Assembly (NCBI GenBank): GCA_020284085.1
Contig: JACEVL010000337.1
Location: 459,273-523,272, forward strand
Reading direction: 5' to 3'
DNA length: 64,000 bases
From: Aporrectodea caliginosa
Lineage: Eukaryota; Annelida; Clitellata; Crassiclitellata; Lumbricidae
Positions 1-10,468 of this stretch are shown piece by piece (within the stretch, counting starts at the first letter, position 1; each line of letters opens with the position of its first letter). Under the pieces are notes generated by a model. It made no database searches and was not told where the DNA came from. It saw only the letters and a list, made by a program, of their open reading frames with translations. The position numbers were made by a program, and so were the translations under genes.

Positions 1-35
1 CGGTGTGTCAGCTGTTTTTTGTGTGCCAATAAAAC

Positions 36-39
<4 letters not shown>

Positions 40-131
<92 letters not shown>
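40..131. repeat. (TA)n microsatellite
   Basis: Pure alternating TA for about 90 bases. It abuts and truncates the 3' side of the gag-like open frame on the minus strand, so the translated Tyr-Ile run there is not real protein. Confidence 0.95.
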
Positions 132-134
<3 letters not shown>

Positions 135-712
135 GCGTGCGTGGCGCCCTCTAGCGACTGCACGTACTGTTGGGGAAAAGTACTGACAAAGGATCTACCA
201 ATAGGTCTCGAGTTCAAATCCGAGGAAAGGCTATAGAGAGCAGGATTAGCTCTTGATTCCATTGAAGGAGCTACAGAAGCCAAGTTATCGATTGTTTTAT
301 GAGGCGCACTCATAAATAACCTATTTTCAAGTTCTGAATGCGTGATACCAGGGTTCTTTGTAATTAACCAGGGATTGCCCAGAGTGGTGTCCGTAGCTAC
401 TCGGTCTGAGGCCAAGGCGTTAGGTCGCCCTGCGGGGTTCTTATTTCCCTCAACAGTTTGATTCCTGATTATACATTCCTTCAATTCCCCCATCTGTGCG
501 TTATTATTCAGATTTATTTGTGTTTGTTCTTCCAGAAAACGATTGAGAAGAGTGTCCAAACCTTTCTGGCGATATAGAAGTTCCTTCAACATTTCGTCGG
601 GATTACCAGGAGAATGTGTCAGTTGCAACTGTTCACTTTCAATACTTGTTGGACTAACTCCTGTCTCACTAGTTATTTCGTCATCTTTATCGATTAACTG
701 AGATTCAGCCAT
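132..712 (-). pseudogene. gag-like fragment of an LTR retrotransposon
   Basis: An open frame of about 190 codons reads on the minus strand from the first ATG at 712 (MAESQLIDKDDE) until it is cut off by the TA microsatellite. The protein is hydrophilic and Ser/Thr/Asn-rich. Its central stretch (DEMLKELLYRQKGLDTLLNR) looks helical, like the N-terminal part of a Ty3-type Gag. No capsid or zinc-knuckle motif is present, so the family call rests on composition and context: the upstream sequence (713-1622) resembles a leader plus LTR. An in-frame TTG start 27 bases further upstream is unlikely to be used. Alternative: an unrelated ORF1 or a host exon. Confidence 0.4.
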
Positions 713-1439
713 TTGTATTGATTTATTAAAATTTGTCAATTACTTGAAATGAAATTATATTCCTTGATTAAACAGTTTAACTAAACAGGTTTCCTCGATC
801 GAGTTTCAACTATTACAAGATTTGACAAATTAACCGGTTTACATTCAATCTCACACGACGTAGGTGAATCGATCGCACAAGAATGTTGAATATCTCAACA
901 GATGTCTAATCTACCGCTTTAAAGTTACAACTACTAATTAGCGAGATCCATTATTAATAACGCTCCTAATCACTTTCCGATTAACATTTAGTTCGATCAA
1001 TATCTGGGCATCTGGAGTTAATTTTAATTGGCTAGATAAAATAAAACTATACTCCCTGCTTCGTATAGTGATGGATTCATTTCCCCATTTAGTGATATCG
1101 AAGTTTCCTAGAGATTAGCATCAATCAAACCCCTCCATTGCAGCACATCCAATCGAAACAATGGTCACCAACAGTATTGGATACAAAACCCAGCAATTTC
1201 GATACCAAACCGCTTCCAATAATCGGCAAAGGTTCCAGGGTGACCAAGCACCAAAATCCCCGTAAATTTATCGTAATAACTCTCCAGTCAGACGAAGGAA
1301 ATCATCGATGATCACAGATTAAATCACCCGAAATTACCGACCATCCGTATCAGCCATTTTCTAACGCTCCTTCTTCGACTGAAAACTCCCAGAGAACACT
1401 GCGCACCAGGTCACATGACCACCAGGATCCAATCCGAAT

Positions 1440-1619
1440 TTTCCTTACAATGAATTAAGCGCCAACTTTCCCTTCAACTGACGACAACCAATTAGGTCCG
1501 TCGTAGCTTCTTCGGCTATTTATAGCTCAAGTGCCTAACGGATCAGGCGCCTATCAGTCCGGCCGAGCATGGACTAAATATTATTAGAGAGACTAGCCTC
1601 TGGCGAATTTCACATTCGC

Positions 1620-1622
<3 letters not shown>
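1440..1622 (-). promoter_or_regulatory. candidate LTR start with TATA-like box
   Basis: On the minus strand the sequence opens with TGTGTGGCGAATG, contains the inverted repeat GGCGAAT/ATTCGCC (1602-1620), and has a TATA-like CTATAAATAG near 1520. It sits upstream of the gag-like frame, as a U3 region would. No second LTR copy lies in the window, so the far boundary cannot be set. The stretch 713-1440 between it and the gag-like frame holds no recognisable gene. Confidence 0.35.

Positions 1623-1657
<35 letters not shown>
1623..1657. repeat. (TA)n microsatellite
   Basis: Short alternating TA run between the candidate LTR start and a TTAACGAC-family repeat fragment. Confidence 0.9.
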
Positions 1658-1658
<1 letters not shown>

Positions 1659-1735
1659 ACTGGCACTGCCAGAGTACGAGCAGTAGCGGAGTTAATTCTT
1701 TACTAATGCTGCGTCATAGGTGAGATAATCGTCCG
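1658..1735 (+). repeat. TTAACGAC-family repeat, partial copy
   Basis: Carries the family words GGACTGGCACTGCCAGAGTA and CAGTAGCGGAGTTA, which recur in the 45-59 kb region. Here the 5' part of the repeat is missing. The following stretch to about 2110 shows no gene. Confidence 0.7.
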
Positions 1736-2114
1736 ATGGTAGATGTCGTTTTCCCGTTGTTTTGGGCAAAGAGCGTTGTTAACGTAGACCTTACCCGATC
1801 GAATTGTAATAGGGAGAGGGGGGGGGCTGGCGAATAAACGAAGTTGTTGAATATATAGCGCCAATAAGAACCGTTTTAAATATGTCTATGGCGACAACTG
1901 CATTATGAATTGTTGAAAGTTACCTTGTGGCTGTAAAGCCAAATGCGTTGATCTTTAGCTCGTTCAGATTTGCTAAATTTATTTAGATATAATTATTTTC
2001 CCTCGCGTTGATCAGCGGCTGCAATCGATAATACTTTCTGATTGACTGACGTTAATCGCGCCAAAAACCACGAAACTGTGGCGCCGCTAGAGGCTATATA
2101 AACACACGATTGGC

Positions 2115-2415
2115 GGCCATCGTGGGGGTTACGCTTACGCAGAGGATCGAGCCAGCCTGGAGCGGTTTTTATCTCGAACGCGGAGAATGGGTTTTCTTCC
2201 GAAGGACTCGCAAGGAGCTGGGATGATGGTGGGCGCAGATGAAGATCGCTTACTGTCGGCAGTCATCTGGAATGGGTTCCACGTACTCCATGGTATCTTC
2301 CCACCTGTCATCAAACGCAAATACACGCTTCGACCGAGATCGCGTGACTTTCTCTTGCCAGTTAAGGACGACAAAAATTATATACAGCGGGTTTTATATA
2401 AGTGTATTCCGTAGG
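2115..2415 (+). pseudogene. C-terminal tail of a non-LTR retrotransposon RT (5'-truncated)
   Basis: One frame reads through AYAEDRASLERFLSR, MGFLPKD, ADEDRLLSAV, YTLRPRSRDFLLPVKDDKNY, IQRVLY and a stop at 2412-2414. The same order of motifs (ADDSLFRAI, YNLRTRAHEYKLPPKDNRN, FISRLLY) occurs at 25378-25560, so both are the extreme C-terminus of the same class of reverse transcriptase. The catalytic RT domain is absent, so this is a 5'-truncated, dead insertion. Confidence 0.8.
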
Positions 2416-2603
2416 CCTACTTTCTATTTTATTCCCAAGTTGAACTACATTTATTTACTTTATAATCCACTGTTTAGGCAAAATAACGGTATACGCACTG
2501 TTCATCGTTGACGATTCATCAAGGGACTCTTCATCAAATGTCTTTTCAAGGTATTTGATGTGACCCATCCCCAAAAAACTCAAGGGGAACATATCTATAT
2601 AGC

Positions 2604-3000
2604 CAGAGGTGTAGACGTAAATTTGGAAGTACCGGAGCGCTCCGGCCACTTCAAAGTTGGTGAAGGGGGGTAGTAACGAGTATTTTCCCCAAAAATTTCC
2701 AACAATTTTCGAAGGGGGTAGTAACGACAGTTTTCGTGGGGCCGAATTATCCCTAAATTTCACACTTTCTGTACAAAATTACATGTCTTTAATTTTTCTG
2801 CGTGGGAAAACTGGATCCTAGGGGAACTTTCCCACCCTAGAGACGTCTAGATTAAACACTGGCTCCGGCTAAATAATAAGTACCGGAACGCCGCTCCAAC
2901 TTTCCCACCAAAAAGACGTCTAGATTAAATACACTGGCTCCGGCTAAATAATAAGTACCGGAACGCCGCTCCGGACCGCTCCGGCTCGTCTACACCCCTG
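2604..3000. mobile_element. hAT-type non-autonomous element (MITE), 397 bp
   Basis: The left end reads CAGAGGTGTAGACG and the right end is its inverse CGTCTACACCCCTG (13 of 14 bases match). It is flanked by a perfect 8-bp duplication TATATAGC at 2596-2603 and 3001-3008. CAG ends with an 8-bp TSD are the signature of the hAT superfamily. It encodes nothing. Subterminal sequence is rich in CCGGAGCG words, and an internal unit of about 73 bp is tandemly duplicated (2825-2897 and 2898-2972). Confidence 0.9.
2825..2972. repeat. two tandem copies of a 73-75 bp unit inside the MITE
   Basis: Both units run from AACTTTCCCACC to AACGCCGCTCC and differ at only a few positions. The second is two bases longer. 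The duplication extends the inverted-repeat-like GC-rich right arm of the element. Confidence 0.85.
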
Positions 3001-3232
3001 TATATAGCTGGACTATACGTTGCCTCAGTGTTATTTAGTCCAAACTATATTTTCACACAAACTGAAGTTATCGGCTTTGTCAACACGTCGTACAGATAGT
3101 CCTAAACATTAAAAATGCATTGCATCCAGCAACTATAGGCCCATAGGGCGTTTGATCATTTTTCCTGTACTTCCACTCCCGCTGACCTCCAGCGTACATT
3201 GACCTGCTGCTCTGCGCGCATACAGCAGAGAA

Positions 3233-3273
3233 AGACCTGTGGAGGACCAAGCGTCACGCTTCGTCAGTGAACC
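3233..3273 (+). repeat. direct repeat, copy 1 (41 bp)
   Basis: Shares CAAGCGTCACGCTTCGTCAG and flanks with 3812-3852, with about four mismatches. The two copies bracket 538 bases without a recognisable gene. They could be short direct terminal repeats or a shared motif; no coding evidence supports either. Confidence 0.6.
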
Positions 3274-3811
3274 AGAATGATTGAATTCGTGGTCATCATC
3301 GTCGCTGAAGCATAACTCGGTCTACGATTCGTGTCCGCTGTACTTAGCCTCAGACTTTGAAGGGAGGTCTGCAACACAAACGGAATTCTTGAGACCTGTT
3401 TGCTTGGATAAGGAATCGTGGTTCCTGAACAGCGACCCGCTGGCGTTTTTGTCGCTCGAGCGCAGCTGGGCGTGAAATGGTTAGATCGAGTTGGGTCGTG
3501 GGCGTGAATCTGGGACATGACCTTTTCGTTGAGCTGGGACTGTCTCAGGTCGGTTCCTGGTATAACATGCAGCTCTTCTTCCGACTTCATTGAAACAGTT
3601 TTCGGTTGGTTGGTGCTGTGCAGCAGTTGGTGGTTCTACCAAAGACAACCGGAATATCCTATTATCCGGATGTTGATCTGGATCCAGCCTGGAGGAACTT
3701 AGCGAGGGAACTCAGTTGGAAAGGCTTTCGACCAGGATGTTGGATAGTCCTGGAGGTTTTCTGCTGGGTAGAGGTTCCTTTGAGTCTGCTCCTTTAGCGG
3801 TCCATCTGGAA

Positions 3812-3852
3812 AGATCTGTGGGAGATCAAGCGTCACGCTTCGTCAGTGAACC
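3812..3852 (+). repeat. direct repeat, copy 2 (41 bp)
   Basis: Second copy of the 41-bp repeat described at 3233-3273, same orientation. Short open frames between the copies look like no family I know. Confidence 0.6.
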
Positions 3853-4021
3853 TTAACGGCTGATTTGAGCCACCGATCTCTCGGCTGACAGTCGAGCACG
3901 TTGACCGTTATACTATCGTGGATATAAATAGCATTTCAGCATGTCCATAACAATTCAATGGCACTCAAATGCGTTGCTGACAAATGTTAGCTGAACCGTT
4001 GACGTCGACCTCAACTTACAT

Positions 4022-4270
4022 TCATTCATTCATTCATTACGAAATTTTATATAGCGCCCCTTCAAGGTTACTACTCAGGAGCGCTCCCGATCACAGCACG
4101 GCTGAAAAGAACAGTTTTTAGGCAAGTATAGAAAGATTCAAAGTGGATTCTGGGATGCAAGCGTAGTGTCAAAGGGAGACCGTTCCAGAGGGAGGGGCCA
4201 ACCACTGAGAAGGCCCGATTCTGCTTAGTAGCTGTGCGGGCAAAAGGGACCATGAGCACGCCCCGCTCAC
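4022..4270 (-). pseudogene. 3' end of a CR1/Jockey-like non-LTR retrotransposon
   Basis: The minus-strand frame 4259-4071 contains RAFSVVGPSLWNGLP, the LKT.LFSRA motif and a stop. It is followed by GGGGCGCTATATAAAATTTC and a (GAATGAAT)n tail at 4039-4022. This is the standard C-terminus plus 3' UTR plus short-repeat tail of this retrotransposon class. Related 3' ends occur at 25810, 26520, 34290, 39660 and 54710. Only the last 62 codons survive. The stretch 4271-4908 holds no recognisable gene. Confidence 0.8.
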
Positions 4271-4908
4271 TAGAGCGGAGAGAGCGACGTGTATTCGATC
4301 TGTAGCCTACGAGAATAATATATGTAACATTCTATCGATAATTGCTTGTTTGCTGAAAGTTGTTAGGGTGCAATAGACTCAACCGAGATGTTAGGCGTTA
4401 AAATCCGCGCCTTGGCAAGAATTTCTTTCGAAAGCCCCGATCCACTTTACCCCTTAAACTTGTGTACCTTTTCGTCGCAATGCGTCGAAATTTCTATCAC
4501 AAAAAAGTACTCATAAAAACCGTATCCGACAACTATTAATTATTTTTCAAAATAATAATTTTTTCGATAGATATATGTTAGAAATACTGTTTACAATGGC
4601 AGGTGATTATTAACATTCAGTAAATAGCGCTAAATTACAAGTAAATTATTTTTTAAATTTTAGAATAATGGAACACTGGACAAAAACGGGTTAAGATCGT
4701 TCCAGCTGATTCTCCTATCCCTGCAGTGACAAGTTAGATTTAGCTTTTCCACACTGAAGTCACCACACTACGACGGTGATAGTAAAGCCTGGTCACGTTA
4801 TAATACCGTTCAAGTAAGTTTAAGTATTCAGCATCACATAAAATTATCACGAAACACACATTTCACATGAAAACAGAATTTGGTCATAGATGTGAATAAA
4901 CTCTTTAA

Positions 4909-7791
4909 TTACTTTTTAATAATATGAAGCTTTCGTAGAAGAAATCTTCGAATGATGTCTTCAAACGGACGATTAGTTGTTTTCTGCGCAGCAAATCCAG
5001 TCATTGCTTCTGAATACGGAAGATTGCAGTCGATACAACATCTGACTTTTAAATATTTTGCAAGAAAATGTTTTCCAAGAATATAGTGGCATCTAATGAC
5101 GTGACGGTTCAGATGAGAGATATTGAATTCATCATTCCAGTTAAAGTACATATCGTTGACAAACACGTGTTCATAAGCTGGATTGACAGTTTTCCCAAAT
5201 TTCAGACTGGCAGCATTCAGAGGTGATAAATAATAACAGAGTGTCTGCAATCCAAGCAACGACTGTACGTCTCTATCGAAGAAATAGTCAAACGGTGGCA
5301 ACAACAAAACTTTCGTATATGCAAACACCTTACAATCGTTCATCATTTCAGACTCACGAAGAATTCGCTCACATAAGCGCAAAACGGAATCGTATTGGCG
5401 ACACTTGTAAAGGTACAAAGCACGATAGCAGTGAACTGTGTTGCATTGGATACTAAAGTCACTGCGAATCACACTGTAGAATGATTCCATATTTTCTAAA
5501 GCATATTCCATCAAAGAATCAATTACTGTTTCCTTAATTATCATGGGATTCATAGGCTTCGTTTCTGTCATAGAATCTGTTCTGCGATAAACGATCTGTC
5601 TGGTAGCATTGAAATGAGTACCTGCCTTCATCGCAGCATTACATTTCTTCTTTCTTAAAGCTTTCAGATAATCGTCCATAGGAAATGCTGAATCTGGTAA
5701 ATCATGATAACAATCTAAACGCGTGGATTTTCTTTCGGCTGATAATACAGATAAATAATGAGCAAAAACCTCTGTTGAAAAACGCAGATCAAGATAAAGC
5801 CGCCCGCCAATGTATTGGAGATTTCTGTCAGTGATCTTCTTGTGAAGCACACACAGTCCAACGATTCTTGCGATATCGTCAATAAACAACAAACAACCTG
5901 CATTCAGTGTTTCCTTTTCATTTTGAGGAGTCTGATCCACGAGAACTGCCGAACAGAAGCGTATTGCTGTTTCGTATTCTAATGTTGCAAAATGGAGTGC
6001 AGCCAGATAGGCCAAAGCTGCAGGAGCAATGCCATTCGATTTAGAATCTTCATATTCTAAAGCTTTAATGAGAAACTCCTTTGACATTAGAGACACTAGT
6101 TGAAATTCTGATGGGCTATTTGATCCATTTAAATGTACCATGAGACCCCGAGCACGCAGGTATTGAAGACGACTACTTTGTTCTGTGTACGTTTTCGGAA
6201 AGTTATGATGATGTGACCTTATTTTAGGGTTATTCAACATAGCATCGACAAGTTCAACAAAGAGACTGCCCTTCCAAGATATCTCTTCGTAATATAAACC
6301 ATGTGCAGCATGCAAACTAAACAGTGCAATGGCAAAGTACCTGGAACACAAGATCTTTTCTAATGCTGGCAGAATAGTCATTGTACTCCTCTGTTTTGGA
6401 TTACACATTGGTTGTTGTTCATTTTTTAAAAACTTTCGCAATCCTGAATAAAAGCCGTCCTTAAATGTCCTACGACCAATCTCATTAGAATTTGACATAC
6501 TGAAAGAAAGCGTTAAATCCAAAGCTTTCAATTCAAAAGCTTCCCGATTTTCAAGGATAGGCTGCAAACAATCCATGAAGTCTGGTATTGCTTTTCTTGT
6601 TTCAAAATCTACAAATTGTGTCCGAGTGATTGGCAGTATGTAATTTTCCACAAACCAAATAGAAAGATTGCCAGAGTTTCGGAATTCATTTAGTCGTCTT
6701 TTGGTCTGGTGAAGGATTGTGGAGTTACATGGCTCATGGAATAGATTTGCTTCAGGAATAAAATAATTCGGACAGTGACTCCAATTTAGCCATTCAGAAA
6801 GACTTTTTAGCAACTCACAGCAAATTGCAATTACAGAAAAGGAATACCACCATTCCAGTGGCATCTTTTCACAAGTCCATAACATCAATGTCTTTATATG
6901 ATACGGACATAGAACCTCATCCTCCTTTGGACAATCCTTTTGTATCAATTCCTTCTTTGCGAAGAATCTCAGCAAATGATAGACAATCTGTTGAACTCGA
7001 GTCCAACTCTGAAGTAATATTACTTCCGCAAATGAAAATGACAATCTCCACTGTCTTTTTTCGTCTCTGCAAGAACGATGTTGAGAATAAACCACATGGC
7101 AACCATTTTGTACAACTTCGAAGATTGTATCCATTGTCGGCCATCCGTATTTTCTTACTCGAGTAGGCCAATTTTTAGCTTCTGTAGGCCACTGAGGGCA
7201 ATATAAAGCTTGGACTCCATCAGTTCCCAAAGTCAGTTTTGAATCTAATTCAGATTTAATTGCTGGACCACAAACAATGCTTGGCAGCTGGACGTCGTTC
7301 GATGTTTGATTGTAATTTACTGAATAATTTGTTGCGAAAAAAGCCAAATCTAGCGCCAGGTATTCATTTTGATGAGCTGTGTAGTTAAATTCGTACTTTT
7401 TGCATTTCCAGTTATAGTTCATTTCACCAAATTTTCGTAATCGAACAAAACCTGGATACTTATGGTAAGGTTCAATCTTGACGAACATAATCCTATCGGA
7501 TAGGCCACTCAGATCACTTGGCAACACTGGAAAGTCGCCAGTGAAGACCAGCTCATCAGTGTGGCATAATAACGCATCATAGTCGCCAATGCATGTATTC
7601 AGCGGCATAATATAGAACTCCTTAGTGCTGCCACACGAAATAGAATAATCTTTTGGTGCAGGACACCGTGACTCGATTAAGTCATGCATGCAATCATAAA
7701 CAGAAGAGAACGATTTTGGAAGTAATTGGCATGTGCTAACAATGAACACAGAAGCCTTTTCTTCAATCGATTTAACCGTATGGTCCGTCAT
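4909..7791 (-). CDS. Mab-21/cGAS-like nucleotidyltransferase-fold protein with long C-terminal extension
   Basis: An intact 960-codon open frame. Residues about 50-370 look like a Mab-21/cGLR domain. There is a G54-S55 helix-start motif (CGSTKEF), acidic D70-x-D72 (GDYDALL), and a third candidate acidic residue D191 in TDGVQALYCPQWP. The family signature QWRLSFSFAEVILL (about 240-255) is followed by the helical C-lobe motifs YHIKTLMLWTCEKMPLEWW and PNYFIPEANLF. Catalytic-type residues therefore look preserved, although no cGAS zinc ribbon is visible. Residues about 450-960 form an alpha-helical extension with TPR-like pairs (AALAYLAALHFATLEYETAI; HCYRALYLYKCRQYDSVLRL). Family members act as nucleic-acid sensors making cyclic di-nucleotides or are developmental Mab-21 proteins; which applies here is inference. 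The ATG at 7791 directly follows a TAG, so it is the first Met of the frame. That TAG is preceded by pyrimidines (TTTTCAATTCTAG), an excellent 3' splice site, so an upstream exon may exist. Confidence 0.85.
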   Translation of the reverse strand: MTDHTVKSIEEKASVFIVSTCQLLPKSFSSVYDCMHDLIESRCPAPKDYSISCGSTKEFYIMPLNTCIGDYDALLCHTDELVFTGDFPVLPSDLSGLSDRIMFVKIEPYHKYPGFVRLRKFGEMNYNWKCKKYEFNYTAHQNEYLALDLAFFATNYSVNYNQTSNDVQLPSIVCGPAIKSELDSKLTLGTDGVQALYCPQWPTEAKNWPTRVRKYGWPTMDTIFEVVQNGCHVVYSQHRSCRDEKRQWRLSFSFAEVILLQSWTRVQQIVYHLLRFFAKKELIQKDCPKEDEVLCPYHIKTLMLWTCEKMPLEWWYSFSVIAICCELLKSLSEWLNWSHCPNYFIPEANLFHEPCNSTILHQTKRRLNEFRNSGNLSIWFVENYILPITRTQFVDFETRKAIPDFMDCLQPILENREAFELKALDLTLSFSMSNSNEIGRRTFKDGFYSGLRKFLKNEQQPMCNPKQRSTMTILPALEKILCSRYFAIALFSLHAAHGLYYEEISWKGSLFVELVDAMLNNPKIRSHHHNFPKTYTEQSSRLQYLRARGLMVHLNGSNSPSEFQLVSLMSKEFLIKALEYEDSKSNGIAPAALAYLAALHFATLEYETAIRFCSAVLVDQTPQNEKETLNAGCLLFIDDIARIVGLCVLHKKITDRNLQYIGGRLYLDLRFSTEVFAHYLSVLSAERKSTRLDCYHDLPDSAFPMDDYLKALRKKKCNAAMKAGTHFNATRQIVYRRTDSMTETKPMNPMIIKETVIDSLMEYALENMESFYSVIRSDFSIQCNTVHCYRALYLYKCRQYDSVLRLCERILRESEMMNDCKVFAYTKVLLLPPFDYFFDRDVQSLLGLQTLCYYLSPLNAASLKFGKTVNPAYEHVFVNDMYFNWNDEFNISHLNRHVIRCHYILGKHFLAKYLKVRCCIDCNLPYSEAMTGFAAQKTTNRPFEDIIRRFLLRKLHIIKK

Positions 7792-7806
7792 CTAGAATTG
7801 AAAAGA
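7792..7806 (-). promoter_or_regulatory. candidate 3' splice acceptor before the Mab-21 open frame
   Basis: Read on the minus strand, a pyrimidine-rich stretch ends in CTAG immediately before the ATG. If used, the ATG would be the first codon of an internal or final exon and the protein could be longer or have a separate 5' UTR exon. No promoter is recognised upstream, where a CAT microsatellite starts. Confidence 0.45.
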
Positions 7807-7837
7807 CATATCTCCCGCTGGAATAATAATCATCATT

Positions 7838-7839
<2 letters not shown>

Positions 7840-7926
<87 letters not shown>
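7840..7926. repeat. (CAT)n microsatellite
   Basis: About 29 uninterrupted CAT units, with imperfect flanking copies to about 8010. Frames through it give poly-His or poly-Asp and are not genes. The stretch 8030-8890 shows no gene or recognisable repeat. Confidence 0.95.
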
Positions 7927-8895
7927 AACTATTTATCGCCTTCATTATCGTCATAATCATAACTTCATCATCACAGTTATCGTCATCATAAAAGTAATCA
8001 TCACCATAATCATCGTAGTCATTACCGGAAGAAGAACTGTTTTAAATTGTAGTTGACATCCAAATCAAGTTGTAACTATCACTTTCATCAGTCACATTTT
8101 GTATGATAGTGTTCGCATGATAACCAATACCTACTTTCATCTATTCTAATAATCACAGTCCTCGGTGTTGATAAGTAACCTTTACTTAAAATATAGGCCT
8201 ACAATTGCAAACACAGGTAATAAGCATTTAATTAAAGATAATTAATCTGCAAAGCCCTTAGGCCCCTTAGGACTCCCCCTTTGAACCAACATCATCATTG
8301 TTTATTTTTTCTGTTGTCAAACCTTTTGTTCAACTGGTTTCAATAAAAAGCGTGGTTATGGTTTATGGTTAAAGCAATCTCTACACTGGTCATCACATGT
8401 TACTAGAACACTCTAAAAACGTTGGCCTACGTATAATGTGCTGGCATCCCGTTGAGCAAAGCAACCAACAGCGCCATATAAGTAGATCAGGTTCGTGCAT
8501 TGGAAGTCAATGATGTAATATTTCAGAGACTTCTATTTCGACAAATCTTCATTTGAGGACAATAAATGGCAAACAAAATAAAATCCAAATAAACATTTGA
8601 TGTAGGCCTAGGTGTTGAAATAAGATGGCAACACATCTACATTTTCTGCAGCATTTTACTCCGTTCAACAATTTTATCAAACTTTCTTTAAACGTGCCTT
8701 TTTACAGCAGTTAACGACAGTAACTCATCCCTGCAAACGAAACTGGGAGGTACTTACACCGCGCTGTATTAAGTGTCTTTATATAATTATAGGGCCTACA
8801 AACAAACGTAGGCTAGTCTTAATTTACAAGAGTACCGGGGTATAAATATCTGACATTCTCGTTATTCTCTCTGTTAAATTTAGCTAAGCTGTAAA

Positions 8896-9053
8896 GATAA
8901 TATAATAATAATAATATAATATCTTTTCTTTAATAAGCGCCAGACAAATTTTAAAGCACTACGCTGTACATTTACATGTTATGCAATTTAAATCTTAACT
9001 ACTAACAGAACAGACACCCTGCAATACAAGGCGCTAATAGCAGCCTACAAAGC
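8896..9053 (-). mobile_element. SINE, 3' half (split by the inverted-repeat element)
   Basis: Reverse complement of the body and ATT-type tail of the SINE at 34561-34846. Shared words include GCGCCAGACAAA, AACTACTAACAGAACAG and GCTAATAGC. The tRNA-like head is found 1.7 kb away at 10788-10872, so the two pieces are one SINE interrupted by a later insertion. Confidence 0.85.
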
Positions 9054-9365
9054 GGTCTACGTTCAAAACCGCGATCACAAAACAGCGATCGTCAAAACCG
9101 TGATCACAAAATAGCGATGCACAAAACAGCGACTGCATAAAATAGCGATCATCAAAACAGCGAGTAAATTCGAAGATTGACTTATTTAATGCAGCCTACG
9201 TTGATTGGCCGTCGTGATTGCGAAACTAAATAGCGTTAATTATTTTACTAAATCATATGAAGTTGTTGTTGTGATAGCGGAAATGAGAGCGTTTGATTGG
9301 TCCTGAATCGAACTTAATTGAACTTAAAATGTTGTAGTTAAGCAGATTACATCGCAGGACAAATA

Positions 9366-9665
9366 GGGGTCGTCCATTAATTATGTCTACAAATTTTAGG
9401 CCTTTTTGACCCCCCTCCCCTTGTCAACAACTGTCAAACATTGCCGGACCCCCCTAAAAATTATGTCAACAATCCAAGAACCCCCTACCAGACTGAAATT
9501 CCCCAAAAATTTTGAGGACCTTTTTTTTTTTTAGTCATTAAAGTGTATTTTTGGGAAAAACATTTGTTGACGTCAACTTGTACCGAACCCCCTCCCCTGT
9601 CAACAACTGCCAAACTTTTCCAAACCCCCTCCCCTATTTTGTTGACATAATTAATGGACGACCCC
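9366..9665. mobile_element. TA-flanked MITE, 300 bp
   Basis: Begins GGGGTCGTCCATTAATTATG and ends with the inverse CATAATTAATGGACGACCCC, flanked on both sides by TA (9364-9365, 9666-9667). Inside are further inverted words around GTTGAC and CCCCCTCCCCT. It encodes nothing. GGGTCGTCCAT termini recur in many animal genomes; I leave the superfamily open. Confidence 0.85.
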
Positions 9666-9667
9666 TA

Positions 9668-10468
9668 GGGTAGAGTGGGGCAAAACGCCCCCTTTAACGG
9701 GTTTTGCTCAATTACAACGTGAGTAACAACATTTTCAGCATGAAATTATTGTAAGACCTTGTACTGAATGTCCCAAGTAAAGTAAAATTATGTCCGATAA
9801 AATGCCCCAAAAGATTATTATTAAAAAATAATAAAATACAGAGTGCTTCAAAAGGGGGCGTTTTGCCCCTCACCTGGGCAAAACTCCCCCCGTGATTTTA
9901 CCCCTCGATCGCTACCTGAAAAGTCGATGCACATAATCAACTGCAATCACTGCCATGATGCAACAATAACTATAAGAAGTAAAGATCTCTAGATTTTTTT
10001 AAAAAAGATGTCTTAAAAATAATTAAATAAAAGAAATATGCTTTGCTTTAGGTGACTCTGAGGTGAGAGGGGGCGTTTTGCCCCGTGTGAGCATTTTCCA
10101 TAGGGGGGCGTTTTGCCCCGCTTGGTGCTACCTTGTGAGATTGCCCATATAATAAAAAATTGATATGTTAAAGCCCCATTTATTGTGCACAGTTATTCGA
10201 TATAGGGTATACTTTAGACCTATATTTGTATTATTGGCTATGTCTAGCATTTTGGCACCATTAATGATACAGAATTGGCGGCTGACTCTTATAAGGAAAC
10301 ACGAAAAAATCAATTTTTCTAAAATAAAAATAAGCAAAGCATTTAAAGATAAATAACTGACGATTATCCCATTAGGGTACAACTAAGAAACCCCAGAACA
10401 TTCAAAAATTTCATTACATGGCACAGGGGGGACAGGGCCGGGATGGGGCGTTTTGCCCCACTCTACCC
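9668..10468. mobile_element. TA-flanked MITE, 801 bp, directly abutting the previous one
   Basis: A perfect 24-bp terminal inverted repeat (GGGTAGAGTGGGGCAAAACG...) occupies 9668-9691 and 10445-10468, flanked by TA at 9666-9667 and 10469-10470. The left TA is shared with the neighbouring MITE. Internal copies of GGGGGCGTTTTGCCCC occur near 9856, 10070 and 10105. No coding frame. Confidence 0.88.

Noticed and set aside
7726..7960. Open frames with poly-His or poly-Asp around the CAT microsatellite
   Set aside because: Coding potential is an artefact of the trinucleotide repeat in every frame.
10165..10356. Overlapping frames on both strands in the 801-bp MITE
   Set aside because: AT-rich MITE interior, no conserved motif, and neither frame relates to the inverted repeats as a transposase would.
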